The notes: generated from the sequence alone by a model not told the origin. DNA of 64,000 nucleotides from Glebionis coronaria (GCA_025667525.1 CM046879.1:362470639-362534638); one strand, 5' to 3'. Shown: positions 24,354-37,084, numbered from the stretch's first letter. Numbers and translations are program-made.

Positions 24354-26985
24354 GTTTGGTACCAGAGCTCTCGTTATAGAGAACGAAAGATTTTTAAAAC
24401 CAAGGTTTTGAATAAAACATTTCAAAATCTTTTAACTATAAACATTTTTCTAAAAATGTCTAAAAATCTTTTGACTATAACGGTGCCGAAGAATTCCCGA
24501 GTTACCGACAAGGCCAGACTGAGAAGTGTTATTTTAATATATATAACTTGGATTATATATATATATTATGTAATTTTATTACATGATTGTTTGATGATTA
24601 TTTGATTTTTATACGAGGTATTTATACGACGTCGATTGTCACAAGAAACCCTAAATCCCCTAGTAAATTAATCGAAGCTATTCTCGTAGGAATTCTAGCT
24701 ATCCTAGATCTAAACCAAGTTGTGGATATTTATGATCCCAACAAATGGTTGATATTCGTAGAAATGTAGATATTAGTTGATTATGATATTGAAAAAGAAT
24801 TGGCGAGATTAAATCTGATATCGATGTCATGACGATCTTTCCTTATAGAGTGGAGTTTGACAAAACGTTATCACCTGGAATGATGTCATCTGATTCGTTG
24901 TCATCCAATTCTTAAATTGAAACCGAAAGGGTGAATGTTGCACTTGAGGCTGTTATTGGAACCATTACCCAAAAGCCTCATGCCACTAATACCTTTCCGA
25001 GAAGTCTAAGTTGAATGATCAAGTCATTTCATATTAATGACTCATTTGATAATTGTTGTTGTAAGAGATATAGGATTGGAAATTAAGTGTCGATTCATAT
25101 TGAGCTTTTATTGCCTTTACAAGGCCGAAGAATAAGGTTGTAAGTATTGGATAATGAGGTAGGATATCGAATTGAGTATGAAATTGGTTGAAATTTGAAT
25201 AAAGTAAAATTTAACTTATATGGAATATAAGATTGATAAGAGGAAGTCGTTAAGTCCCGTGATTGAATTATAAGGATTTAATTGATTGTTGATTCGTGTT
25301 AAGGGTTGTTCCTAGGCCATTGTCCACTGACGAGGATACCCAGTGTCCAAGAAATAAACTGAAGAAATCTTCTTCTAAATTGAGACCGATGGATCTTCTG
25401 GGACATGTGGAACACCTAATGACTCTTGTAGATTAGTATTCATTATGGTATCTTTTAAAAAAAAAAAAAAAATAATCCCTAACTTAACTGAGATATCAGT
25501 TGGTAGGATGAGTTCTGAGAATTGTATGACATAGTGACACGTAATGTGTTACGGTACAATTTTGACTTGTTTGTGATTAATGAAAAAGACTACCTTTGAT
25601 TGCTAAATTCTTCATGTATTGATGTTATCTATCTTTTCTTGCTTAATCCTAATGTCCGCATTAGTGATGCAACCATTGAACGAGTACTCATCTTGGTTTG
25701 AGTTACGTTGTGGATTATTCTCTTTGTATTCCTGAGTGCCATCGAAGTCATGAACCTCATGATTGTTTGGCTAAGCTCATTTCCTATCATAATGAAGTTA
25801 GTTCTTGGTGAACAACTTTTCATCACATTTTTGCAGATCACACATTATTTTTATAAAGTTAAAGCGGTATCCTTTGAGAAAATTTAATTTTCATCACAAT
25901 AAGGATTATTCAAAGTAAGATTTATAAGTGATTGTTATCGAAAATGAGGTTGATTATAAAGTATCTTGGAAAACTTAATTGTTTTCATAATAAAGAAAAT
26001 CTTTGTAAATTTATTTTGATTCTTATTTAAGAATTAAGCATGAAAATGTTTTTATTATAAACATGATGATAAAATTTTGACGAACTGAGTATTGCATCGT
26101 TAATCTTGAAATTGTATATAGTTGCGCGCCTACATACAATTTGGAATGGACTATGCGAGACTGATTAGTAGTCACCATAAAACTAATGGATAAACACTAT
26201 ATTTTCTTTGAAAATTGTGAAAGAATAAATTTTATGAGATCTGCAAGAAGTGAAAAATAAGGACATAATGTTAGGGACACCTACATATGTGCCTGTAACA
26301 TCTATTCTTCTGAGTCGAATTTAATCATCTGTGGAAATTGTCTTATTTGACAATTGACAATTCTTTCTTGACCAATTCTCCCGTAGTGATATTCTTAGGA
26401 AAAGTATCCGATTACCGAGTGTTGATACCCGACTGGATGTATTGACGTTCTTATCATTTCTTATGATTTGATTTCATTTGAATGACCTGGGTAACGATCC
26501 GAGGAGCTTTCGAATGCGTACTCGAATAATGAAAACATGGGATATATTCATATTCGTTAAATGTTTTCGTCTGAATCTGATTTGAAATTCTCTCGCGTAG
26601 ATTATACGTTGACCTTACTCTTTATATGGTAGTTGTGTCTCCATATATCCTCGAATTTTTGAAGGATTATGAATTATTATTAGTCTTTTGAGAAGTTCAC
26701 ATCTTATCGACGGTAATGAAACTGGAAAGTTAGTAATGCCAGTAGAATTGATTGATTATGACATGACGACATTGTCTTAATTTATGGGAACTCGAGTAGA
26801 ATTCCCTAAATGATAAGATGTTGATTATCAAAAGTGATCTAAATAATTCTTGGTGGATGACGATATCCTGTATTTAGACTTGAAATTATACCGTGAATGG
26901 TTGTGAATTAGTAATAGATATTATAATCTAGAAGAACCTAGTATGAAATTATTAAAAGATGTTTTCGTTATCTGAAACTTTAGAA
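24354..26985 (+). other. B interior, 5' half: no intact gene
   Basis: This would be the leader and gag region. I could not recognise a gag domain, zinc knuckle or protease. A short reading frame near 24455-24540 starts MSKNLLTITVPKNSR and is shared with D (minus, about 46730-46810), but it does not extend. A small TA tract lies near 24536-24567, where D has a large expansion. The remainder is AT-rich with stops in all frames. Confidence 0.6.
24357..24368 (+). promoter_or_regulatory. Primer binding site of B
   Basis: TGGTACCAGAGC, 3 nt after the LTR, differs by one base from TGGTATCAGAGC, the complement of plant initiator tRNA-Met used by most gypsy and copia elements. D has the identical variant at 46889-46900 on the minus strand. 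Confidence 0.85.
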
Positions 26986-26989
26986 AGTA

Positions 26990-27540
26990 TTTTTTGATGA
27001 ATTACCTAGACTTTCGCCATTAAGGAAAGTTGAAATTGGTATTTGGTTATATTCTCGGTGCTGCACCTATGGCTTGTGCACTGTACGTCAGCACCATCTG
27101 AATTTAAGGAATTACCGTACAACTGAGAGAGTTGTCGGAGAAAGATTTTATTATACCAAGTCTGTCATCCTGAAGAGCTATGGTGTTATCTTTCCTTATA
27201 TTTATAAGATTACTGTGAACTGAGTAAATTGACAATCGAAAACGATATCCATAACTCGAAATGGAAGAATTGTTCGATCATTTACAAGGTTCTAGAAAAT
27301 TTGATCCATAGCATGGTTACCATCAACTTCGCATCTGCGAAAGAGATTTTCTATTCCAATCACTACATCCGGTACTTGTAATGAACGTTATGAGTTTCAC
27401 GTGATGTCGTTTGGATTGACCAATGCACATGTAGCATTCATCAATTTGGTGAATCACGTGTGTAGGTTGTGATTTGATAAATTCATGCTTGCGATCATTA
27501 AGGACTATTTGTTTGTATATAAGAATAAGAAGGAGTTAAT
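26990..27540 (+). pseudogene. B reverse transcriptase remnant
   Basis: Pieces in shifting frames align in order with the reverse transcriptase of E. They are LRELSEKDFIIPS (family: a DKGFIRPS motif), ELFDHLQGS near 27265, HGYHQLRI near 27315, then [11 protein letters not shown] near 27400, followed by a sequence corresponding to the catalytic DD region that no longer shows those residues. Several stops and shifts intervene, so no enzyme can be made. The same remnant is in D at about 43555-44090 on the minus strand. Confidence 0.8.
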
Positions 27541-28734
27541 AATTATTTATAGGTTGCCCTGAATTGGCCGAACAATAAAAACATGTATCTTAAATATTTA
27601 ACATAAGACTTAAGACTTGATTCTTTACATGATTTAACCGTGTGATTAATAGATAATGGAAGCTATATTCACCTTTCAAAGATTAGAACCATTAACGCTT
27701 AGGGATTAAAAACTTAATCCTTTACATAAAAAAATGACCGTTGGATTAATAAATGGAAATATGTTTTGATGAATATTTTAACAAAGGATTTATAAGGGAT
27801 TATTCCCTTATATACAAACCATTTAACTAAACTTCTGTTTAGGGGTAAATGTTGTGTATACCTCAAAATAACCTAAGAGGGATTGAGGAAACTATAACTT
27901 ATGACTTGAAATTTGAAACGATAATTTTTACTTTTCAAACTAAGAAAACTTTGACCAAAGTATAAACAAAGGTTTTTCAAACATTTACGAATCCTATTAA
28001 TTATTTTTCGATAAATCAACAAAAATCTTGTTAATTAAATTCAAATTATTTTTGAACATTTTATATAATTGGTCGAACTAAGAAATTTAAAAACTTTTAC
28101 GTTTACATTTCATAAAAATTGAATATTTAATATTTAATTAATTATAATAATTATCGACGCTATAAACGATGGATTGAGAAAAATGGGTAAAAATGATAGC
28201 TGAAATTAAACTGAGACTTAGAAGATATGAAGAAAGAATTTTGAATAAATACGATTGTGATATTTATTTCATCAGGAAGGTGAACGTAATTACTGACGCA
28301 TAATATAGAAAGAATGCCTGATTGAATGATGGACATGAAAATTATATCATCATGAGAAGTGAATATAGATACCGATGCATTATGTAGAAAAGATAAAGAA
28401 CCAGTTAGGACATGTTCCTTAATAATGAAGGTGCAAAATAAATTGCCGAACGATATAAAAATAAACAATGTTTGTAAAAAGGATAATATAAATAATAAAA
28501 AGGGATTCGTGACTAATATGAATCATTAAGATTGAGAAGCCGATGGCGTTAAATGTATAACAGACCACTTGTGATTGTCTAAATATGGAAGATTTTGAGA
28601 TATAGTTATGTTGGAATTTGTAAGTATAAGTATTCTATTTATGTCATTTATGACTAAAAGTATCTTTGTCTGAAGAAGTTGTACTGATGGCAATTATGAA
28701 GGCAGACATCGCCTCATACATTAGTAAACGTTTA

Positions 28735-29560
28735 GCTATTGCAAAGGTCATCATCTGAATTTGATTCGATTTGGGTCATCGTCGACAGACTGACCAAATC
28801 TGCTAATATCATTCTCGTTAATGATAAATTCAAAAGAGTTGTGTAAACATAGCATGCCTGTATCGATCATCTACATCAAGATCCTCGCTTCGCATCGAAT
28901 TTCTAGAGATTTGCTCAGAAATCGTTGAGAACGAACCTTGATGAGAGTACTATGTACCACCCCAATCGAAGGGACGAGGTAAAGTAACGATACAAAGTAA
29001 TATAAGTGCTATTTTATGTTTGAATGAATGACCTTTGCTAATAAATCGTATAATCGTTTTCCTTTGGAAGGATTATCATTAATAATTATCATATTAGGAT
29101 CGAGATCGAATCTTGTTAGGATCTGAATCTTAGAGCATCTGTAAGCAGGAGTTGAGATGAAGACATCCGACATACACCCATTGTGAGTTGGACATGTCTT
29201 TTAGGTTTAAGGTTTCCTATGATGGCGAACCTATCCTTGCAAAATACCCGACCCGCGAAATCTGAAATGATTGTTGAAATTAGGATTTGATTATTAACTG
29301 CCGATAGTGGGCAAGAGGTTATGTGAATGTGAAAGGTAGATCTTGAAGTGCCAAATGGGTAGCGAAGTTATGCCAAAATTTTTAACTTTGGAAAAATGAA
29401 TTCATGATCTGACAAATCATGGGATATAAGTCCCCGTTGTTTGGGACCATTGAGATGATGTAAAAGTTGGGATTGAAAGGCATATAAGCTGGATCTACCC
29501 TAGGACTTCAAAGACTGCGCGAATTATGTTTCGTAAATCGAACTTGATGGAATATCTATC
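28735..29560 (+). pseudogene. B integrase remnant
   Basis: [13 protein letters not shown] near 28770, a HQDPRFASNF-like stretch near 28875-28910 and a TMYHP motif near 28955 correspond to the integrase core of E ([13 protein letters not shown], then SRFTS, then TTYHP). A CLGPL...AYKLDLP piece near 29430-29510 matches the C-terminal domain. Stops and frame changes are frequent. The family role is insertion of the cDNA. This copy cannot do it. Confidence 0.75.
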
Positions 29561-29798
29561 AAGTGAAAATCTGAATTCTTCTTAGTAAAGCTTAGATCGG
29601 CGAAAAGTTGCATTCATCAAAAACCCGTGAACATCATGGATAGAGAAAGTAAGTCAACATTAAGCCTGATCTTATTCCCGTAGTTATGTTTAATGAAACT
29701 CGCGTATTGTAATGAATTGCACTTGTGAGAAAAGACCGAATATGGAGGAAATACCCACATGGCTTTAACTCTATAAGAAGCGAGTAGTAAGGTAAGAT

Positions 29799-29818
29799 GA
29801 TCTTTGAGGACAAAGATC
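29799..29818 (+). other. Hairpin next to the B polypurine tract
   Basis: GATCTTTGAGGACAAAGATC has a 7-bp perfect stem and a 6-nt loop, ending 2 bp before the polypurine tract. The same hairpin is in D at 41394-41413. Confidence 0.5.
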
Positions 29819-29820
29819 CT

Positions 29821-29836
29821 GTTTAGGGGTAAATGC
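29821..29836 (+). promoter_or_regulatory. Polypurine tract region of B
   Basis: GTTTAGGGGTAAATGC directly precedes the 3' LTR, the position where plus-strand DNA synthesis is primed. It is a weak purine run. D has the same sequence at 41376-41391 on the minus strand. Confidence 0.65.
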
Positions 29837-32800
29837 TGTGACAATCCGTCAATTTACGATTGATATTTTATTCTCAAATATTATTTGAAAATATTATTTT
29901 AATGATACAATATGAACTCACATATTTTTTGGAAGAAATTTGGATTTACGTCTTGAAGTAGCATCGACTACGTTTAAACAGGAGGATTCTACGTTACGTG
30001 CTTACGTTTACATACACCGTCTTTGGTGACAGTCCGACATTTCAGAAAATAAATTCATCCGTGAATATTATTTTGGAGTTTTAAATTTGTGTTGGTTCAT
30101 AAACTCACAAATTTACGAGAAGAGATTAGGACTTACGATTTTATTTTAACGTCCTTTACGACTAAACCGGAAACCCTAGGATTACGTATTTACGTTTTCG
30201 AACTCCGTTTTTGATGAGACAATTTTTATTGGATTCGTTTTGTGACGGTGATTCATAATTATAAAAACGTTTTTCGTAAAACGACCCGAGGGCACGCAAA
30301 TCGAGGAAACTAGAATCGAGGAGTACCCGTAAATAAATGGGGATGAGACAAGTGGGACACTTGCCCCACCCCCAAAACCGGCCAAACAAGTTAACTAACA
30401 CCCATGAGGTGTCAAGTATTTACCAAGTGACTTACACTTGTAACATAGCTTACAAGGTAAGCTTTCACCTACAACAAAACTAGCAAGCAAAACCATTTGC
30501 ACCACTTTCTCACATGCAAATCAACTCACAATTTCTCTCTACCCTCATCCTTATGCCGTCCACTTCACCATGAACCACCACCCATTTGATCAAAATTAAC
30601 CACAAAATCATATGTTATACTTGCATATGTTGAAGCCCTTTTAAAACCCTATTGATTGGTGGTACTTATATCATCCAAGGAGGAGTATTCATGATGTCTT
30701 GGGGCTGATTTTCCACAAGGAGTTCATGGAGCATGGTGGTCTTGAAGATGGTCATGGATATCCACAAGTTTCTCCATCAAAATCCATGTTTTGATCACAA
30801 CTTACATCATCATGGTGGTATAAAGATTGTCCTCCTCAACTTCTTGTTATTTTGATTATGTAAACATGTATTTTATTTCCTATTGTATATATTTATGATG
30901 ATTATATGATGATAAAAATGTTATGTGGGGATTTGTTGTTGATAAACATGATTAAAAAGGTGAAAAACCATATGAAACAAGGTTAAAATCTTGATTAATT
31001 TACATGGCTGTATAAAACAGTAAAGAAACATGTTATGAACTGATGAAATAATGAAGTAGGATCCATTTACAGTAAGCTAAATGTCTTGTACACATGTGAG
31101 AGTTGGCCATGCAATGGAATCAAAATAATGAGTGAGATATGATCAAAACAAGTTTAGGGTATAAATCTGAAGTTACTGTTTTGGACGATTTTTAGAAAAT
31201 ACTTAAAGGATGATTCAACAGTAGCTATAGAAGAGTTAAATGTATCACATATCATGTAGTTTATGTGATAAAAATTTGAGCTTCTATCTCCATGTAGAAC
31301 TCAAGATATGGCAGTTTTGGTGAAGATGAAGTTAAAAATCAGATTTTTGGAAATTAAAGAATAATACTATTATATAAGCACTCACATTTTAATATATAAA
31401 ATGTAAAATAAAAACCCACCAACTTATAAAACTTATTTATATAAATATATATAAAAGGTTAATCAAATGGATAAATTATATAAATGGTGGTGAAATAATG
31501 TTTATAAGTAATAAAAACTATAAACTTGATTTTTACGACTTTTTCGGCTATCGCCGTGAAATTCACGTTTTTCGCCAAATAAAACTTAGACGACCAAACC
31601 CGTCTAATGTAAAGTTTATAAAAGTCATATACTGATGTATAGGTAACTAATACAAGTAAAAACCGATAAAACCCGAACTATAAGAAATACAGACATTTAC
31701 GAGCTAAATAAACATATTGGATTAATAATTGGACTTAATAAGATAAAAACTTGTAAAAAGAACTTATTGGGCTTAACCCATTTGGGCCCAACTTGTAAAG
31801 TTTAAGTACTGATAATATAAGTACAAAATGGATTAAAATAAGTTAAATGACTTATAATAAGCTTATTGGACATAAAACACGTAAATAGAAAAAACGAGAA
31901 AACTAGTATAAAAGTTATCGACACATGACACAAAAATGAGTAAATGAGGATATGTAAACCCACTTGATCATCATATATATATAATCATAATATGTATACA
32001 TAATTGTTATTTCTATAAAGTCATTGGGCAAACGTCTAAGACCGATTATTATTTGTCTAGGTTTCCGTGATTGAAGCGCGTACCGTACATCCAAATCGCC
32101 GATAATCGTCTTCCCACATCAATGTGAGTTCATAGCCTCGCACTCTTTTAAATGTTTTCATAAATGTTTTATAAACCCGCGAGGGAGATAACATGTTAGT
32201 TTTATAAAATAGGACACCATTTGTCCCGATTGTTTGATTATTGATTTTGGACCCGAATGATTGAATGACCCGATTGTATGACCCGATAAATGATTAATGG
32301 ACCCGATAGATGAAATAAAATGGATTATTAAAGTTAGGTTATGTCACAAAAAGTCCCATTAGCATGAATTGTGAACTACCGGGAGTTGGTAGACGCTTAT
32401 GCATTTAATAGTACTATTTGGGGACGATCACCCCAGTTCGCGCCTTGACGGTTGATCCCCGTCGTGCCACATTGATTGGTAAGCGAATTAATGTATGAGA
32501 AGATTTCCATAGCGTGACCTTTGTGACGACACGCTACTTTAGATGGGCAAAATTGGTATCGGGTTAGCTACCCGTTGTTGGTTTAGTAAGGTAACAATGT
32601 CATGCGGCTTATAATAATCCGAATTAACGAAATACTAATAAACGCTCCGAATTACGATGTATTGCCTGACTAGCAATACAGGGTCATACTATTGATATTA
32701 TGATTGTATTTTGGTTTTCATAACCATATTCATATAACGGTTTTTATTTGATTTTATACAACGTCATAAGACGTATTGTATGATGTTTTTACGACATTGG

Positions 32801-33319
32801 CTCGTATTATGATTTTTACGGCAAATGCCTATATTATGATTTTCGATAAGGATTTATATAAAATGATTTTTGCTATTTTATGGCCTAATACAAAGATTTG
32901 TATAAAATGATTTTGGCTATTTTACGGCCTATTACAATGATTTGTACGAATTGATTTTTGGTACTAATTTTATACCAAAGTTATATTGATGGAATTTATT
33001 AAACTCTATGAATTCACTCGGCGTTATCGCTGACCTTTTCTTTTAACATGTTTTATCTCAGGTACTTGAAGGTAATTCTCGGGAAGACAACAAGAATTCA
33101 TGGCCCGCACCTAAATACCTATTTCCATTCAAATGCTTGTAAAACCTGTATTAATTATAATGACTTGGGACCTATGTAACTTTGATATTTATGAATGGAA
33201 ATGCTTTATTAATAAACGACGCGATTTTTATGCGTTGTCTATGATTTGAGTAATGTGCTATCCCGTAACACCAACTAGTCTTCCGCTGAACTGAGTTGTA
33301 TAAATTTGGGGGTGTTACA
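29837..33319 (+). repeat. B 3' LTR
   Basis: This intact 3483-bp LTR is flanked on the right by CTTGA (33320-33324). It gives the uninterrupted reference for the A insertion site. It also has an inverted relative in the D LTR (46904-50344). No gene lies inside. Confidence 0.95.
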
Positions 33320-33324
33320 CTTGA

Positions 33325-35341
33325 CCATTGCAATGTCCTCATGCAATGCATTAGTTACAAAGCACGTTTACACTTTTCATCATAATCAATCCACGTTGGC
33401 CTTTATTAAAAAGATAGTAACTATATAGACATTCAAAGTAAAGAAATCAAAAGCATACCTTGGGTTTTGGAAATGTCATGAATAATCATCATCCTCAAGT
33501 TTTCACTTTCTCCAAACCAATTTTAAAAACGAGATCATTGTTATTATAAGTTAGTAGACTATCACGAACTCATGTGGGCCAGTTACTCACTTAGACTCCC
33601 TTATTCCTAGGTGTATCTATTATATTTTATTATTGTCTTGAATGATCACGAGGATGCATTTTTGACTTATTTCGATAGTTATTTAGTCTGAAAATAAAGT
33701 GAACGATTTAATCAATAGTTAGCTAAAGGACAAAATCTTTTAAAACTGCTTCTCGGGACCTCATAAAGTTCATATCTTGGCATAACTCGCTTCGTGATTT
33801 GAGACCTTTCTCGGACCGATATTTGGCAGCGACTTCTTACTTCAAACCTTGAGAGACGTTCATGAAATTATGGTCTTCTCTTAATATAGGAATTTCTTCA
33901 CTTGAAGTTTTGAGAGATTCATACTTGGACCACGACTTCTTCATTTTTCTCCAATCTTTATTTTGGACTTTGATATACAACAATCCGCCTCCTATTATGA
34001 CTTGGATCTATTTATCCTCATACCTTGTTAGGGTCTTTTCGGATACACTTCTCCATGACTTTTGGGGAGTTTTTGCTTTTCGTCGTGTGTCTCGATCCTT
34101 CATATTGATTTTCGATAAATGATTCTTCACATCACTTTGGATCTTTAGCAACAAAATATAGCCCTCATGCCTTGTTAGGGCCTTTTTGGACTCGCCAATC
34201 TTCGCATCCCGCTTCAATAAGTTATGCCTTGGCTATGAACTCTAATCCATACCAAGCAACTTTTAAACGATCTTGGGCTAGAAGCTAAGTAACTTTTCAA
34301 ATCGTACAACCTTATTTATTAGCAGATAAATTTATTAGGCAAGCGATGGGAGAATAGGCTTATAATTAACTCACATAAACTCACGAAAGAATACCAAACT
34401 TATAATTGGCGCTATCATCTCTCGTTCTCCACAGTTTAAAATCTCAAGTAATGAGACTGGTGGATGCTTAGCCTATTAAATCAAAGTTTTGGGTTTTTGA
34501 GTCGCCTATAGGATCTTGCAAATTCTTAGACTCTTTCAAGTTTAGAAATCGCATTCTAAAGTTCCCTTGATAAACGACTCTCTAGGATCAATTGTAGGAA
34601 CTTGCGAAAAGTTCTTGTTCTTAACCCGTGAGAGTTAAGACTTTCGCGTTTTATAGCTCCCTATATAAAAGCCTAGCAAAACTCGACTTAAACACGTTAA
34701 GGGTACTAGCTAGAGCAAACTTAGATAAGTAAACTCGGATTGAGTCAAAAGATTCACAACGTTTTGAAAATTAAAACCACTTTATTAAACATTTATTCTA
34801 GCAAAGAAAGAAAATACCTATACAAAGGTAAAAACTAATAGGCCAAAATAGATCAAAAATTTTGAAAAATGTCGAAAAATTGATTTTCCAGTTAAAATGA
34901 GGACAAATACAAGGAAAAGACCACTTAACTTCGATAGAAGTCCCCCCTACTTAAGATAAACATTGTCCTCAATGTTTAAGCATGTGGGAGTAAACTCCCC
35001 TACACTTAGGACATTGTGCACTTTGTTTAAATCTCGCTAAGGAAAAGACAACTGAAGAGATTCCTATTTTAATATTAAGAAAATATAAAATAGTGAATCG
35101 AAAAGAGTTTAGGATAGAACCGGGAAAATGTAGAACACGGAATCACGGGTCGTCAAGAATCGTCAAGAGTGGATCATTGAAGCTCGAATCCCTGATTAAG
35201 AAGTGAGGAGAGGAAATAGCAAACCAACGGGTCTCCCCTACACTTATGGTAAAGAAAGCGAAAAGATAGATGCATGGGTTGCTTCCCAATAAGCGCTTGG
35301 TTTTTGTTAACCGAGTCGTGAGCCTGACTCGACCTTGATCA
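33325..35341 (-). other. C 3' untranslated region
   Basis: No gene is seen. The region is homologous over much of its length to the A 3' UTR (12779-14679). It includes repeated TAAGTGTAGGGGA-type purine runs (plus-strand 34996-35008 and 35234-35246, with a degenerate copy near 34941) and a GCTTCCCAATAAGCGCTTGG block at 35281-35300. In A the pol gene lies between this region and gag-protease. In C the gag-protease frame ends directly at it. Confidence 0.75.
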
Positions 35342-37084
35342 TCAACGGAAGAAGCGTGAAACATATCCACCAGGATCAAAGACATAGTTTTCGTCCATCA
35401 AATAGCACAAGCTTAAGGCGAACAAGGCAAGCCAAATAAGAAGTGGCAAGGTTCCCTTAAGCAAAGATGGAGCACGGTGGAAGCAAGGTTGAAGTGGTGC
35501 AAGCAGATTTCCATAAGTTCCAAAGATAATTCCTTTTATTTCATCAGGTGGATACTGAGATGGCTGCAGAATGTCAATACCAGGGTCGAACACCTTTTCC
35601 TTTAAGGGAAAATAGCACTCAGGCTCAGCAGAGTGTGAAGAAGATCCGCGAAGAAGCACAACCTCGTCCTCAGAAGCGGGACAAAGAGGTGTTAACTCAT
35701 ACGTGCTGCGGATTTTGGTGTTGACTGGTTTCTTCTCCTTGGAAAGAATGTTCTTCAAATCCAAAGTAGGATCAAGACGATAATCTTTAAAATCATAAGG
35801 AGGAGCATCACTCTCATGAGGGAAGTAAGTGTTGAGAAATTCAGAGAAGTCTTCCTCAAATGAGTAATCGTCCAAAGTAGGATCGAGTGATGGCGGAGGA
35901 TCTTCATCATGTGAAGAATCGCTCGAAAGAGTATCGGCCTCATCAAAATCATCGAAATTGGGCATCTCGGGATACTCAGAAGTACAATCCTCAAAATCAT
36001 CTGAATCTGAGCTAGAATCATCATCATAAGCATCGAAGACCGGTGGAGAATCATAAATGGGGGAAGCTTCCAAAGTACAGCGAGAATCATCCATATCATC
36101 TTGAAAGAGTGGATTATCATTGCAAGACTCGAATAGAGGATTGTTGTAGACGACAAAATCATCGAGCACATTAATCATATTCACTGATTCTCTTCCATAG
36201 TATTTGCCTGTAAGCTTCCCCATTTTGAAAATTTGTGAATCATCCCCGACTCTTAAGATTAACTCGCCTTCGGCCACATCCACTAAAGCTCGTCCGGTTC
36301 TCAAGAATGGCCGACCAAGTATTAAAGGAATACGAGGGTCCATTTCATAATCAACTACGACAAAATCGAGCGGGAAAGTAAATGTGCCAACTTTAATAAA
36401 CACGTCTTCGGCTATACCAAAAGGGTAAGCGAGAGTGTGATTTGCAAGTTCTAGAGTCATCTTTGTTGGAGTGAGGTCGGGAAATGATAGTGTTTTCCAA
36501 ACACTCAGTGGCATCAAATTAATACTGGCCCCGAGATCAGCAAGGGTAGTAAATTCTTCAGTTTTGTTGAACACGCAAGGCAACACAAAACGACCGGGAT
36601 CTCCAAGCTTTTCCGGAAGTTCTTTAAGAATAACTGCAGAGCAGTTTTCATTTAAGCGTGTGTTGGCGAGTTCAATCAGCTTCTCCTTCTTGCTAAGCAA
36701 TTCCTTGAATGCTCTGACAAATTTCGGCATGTGGACAAGTGCTTCAACAAGGCTACTGTTGATGTTCATTTGAGATAGCATCTTCACATATTTCGACACT
36801 TGGCAGTCATTCTTGGTTAGCTCGTTGGTCTTGCCTAAGCGAGAAGGGTATGGGATGTTGGGTTTATAGGTGGAAGGTGAAGGTGTAGTCGGTAAAGGTT
36901 GAGATGTTGAAGGGTCCTTCCGAGAGACATCGTCATTACGAGGCGGAGACGGTAATGGTGCACTAATACTAGGTGTAGGATGAGTAGGGATACATGGTGG
37001 TGGAGGAGGTGTAGATGATGGGGGTGGGATTGGTGGTCCTACGATGGTGACTCCACTACGAGTAGTAATAGCACTCACATTAGC
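35342..37084 (-). CDS. C protease with novel acidic and membrane-helix tail
   Basis: The frame (578 residues if counted from the GTG at 37078) is the downstream part of one gag-protease reading frame. A Pro-rich linker (about 14-80) is followed by a domain similar to that of A. The protease active site DLGASINLMP is at 181-190 and ILGRPFLR at 253-260. After that it departs from A. An Asp/Glu/Ser-rich segment runs from about 300 to 430, a mixed segment follows, and a hydrophobic helix (about 542-560, GTLPLLIWLALFALSLCYL) precedes a short tail with FDPGGY. Pol is absent and the stop lies just before the 3' UTR. The helix could be a transmembrane anchor. I do not recognise the tail as a known domain. 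The only lesion is the stop separating it from gag. Confidence 0.8.
   Translation of the reverse strand, partial: ANVSAITTRSGVTIVGPPIPPPSSTPPPPPCIPTHPTPSISAPLPSPPRNDDVSRKDPSTSQPLPTTPSPSTYKPNIPYPSRLGKTNELTKNDCQVSKYVKMLSQMNINSSLVEALVHMPKFVRAFKELLSKKEKLIELANTRLNENCSAVILKELPEKLGDPGRFVLPCVFNKTEEFTTLADLGASINLMPLSVWKTLSFPDLTPTKMTLELANHTLAYPFGIAEDVFIKVGTFTFPLDFVVVDYEMDPRIPLILGRPFLRTGRALVDVAEGELILRVGDDSQIFKMGKLTGKYYGRESVNMINVLDDFVVYNNPLFESCNDNPLFQDDMDDSRCTLEASPIYDSPPVFDAYDDDSSSDSDDFEDCTSEYPEMPNFDDFDEADTLSSDSSHDEDPPPSLDPTLDDYSFEEDFSEFLNTYFPHESDAPPYDFKDYRLDPTLDLKNILSKEKKPVNTKIRSTYELTPLCPASEDEVVLLRGSSSHSAEPECYFPLKEKVFDPGIDILQPSQYPPDEIKGIIFGTYGNLLAPLQPCFHRAPSLLKGTLPLLIWLALFALSLCYLMDENYVFDPGGYVSRFFR

Larger units (their letters stand above)
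10107..33319 (+). mobile_element. Element B: Tekay-like gypsy element with degenerate interior, interrupted by A
   Basis: The 5' LTR is split by A (10107-11289 and 22055-24353). The interior is 24354-29836 and the 3' LTR is 29837-33319. Ends are TGTGACAATCC and GGTGTTACA. A CTTGA duplication flanks it. Without A the element is about 12.4 kb. By eye the LTRs differ at around 35 of about 3480 positions, whereas the pol remnants inside are riddled with stops and shifts. It is the same family as D. Confidence 0.94.

Noticed and set aside
29617..29844. 75-codon frame shared by B and D (also 41368-41595)
   Set aside because: It is antisense to the degenerate pol end and polypurine tract. It is shared because B and D are the same family, not because of protein conservation.
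29837..33319. Solo LTR interpretation for this unit or for 46904-50344
   Set aside because: Each has a primer site or polypurine tract on the correct side and a matching partner LTR with a shared 5-bp duplication, so they belong to full elements.
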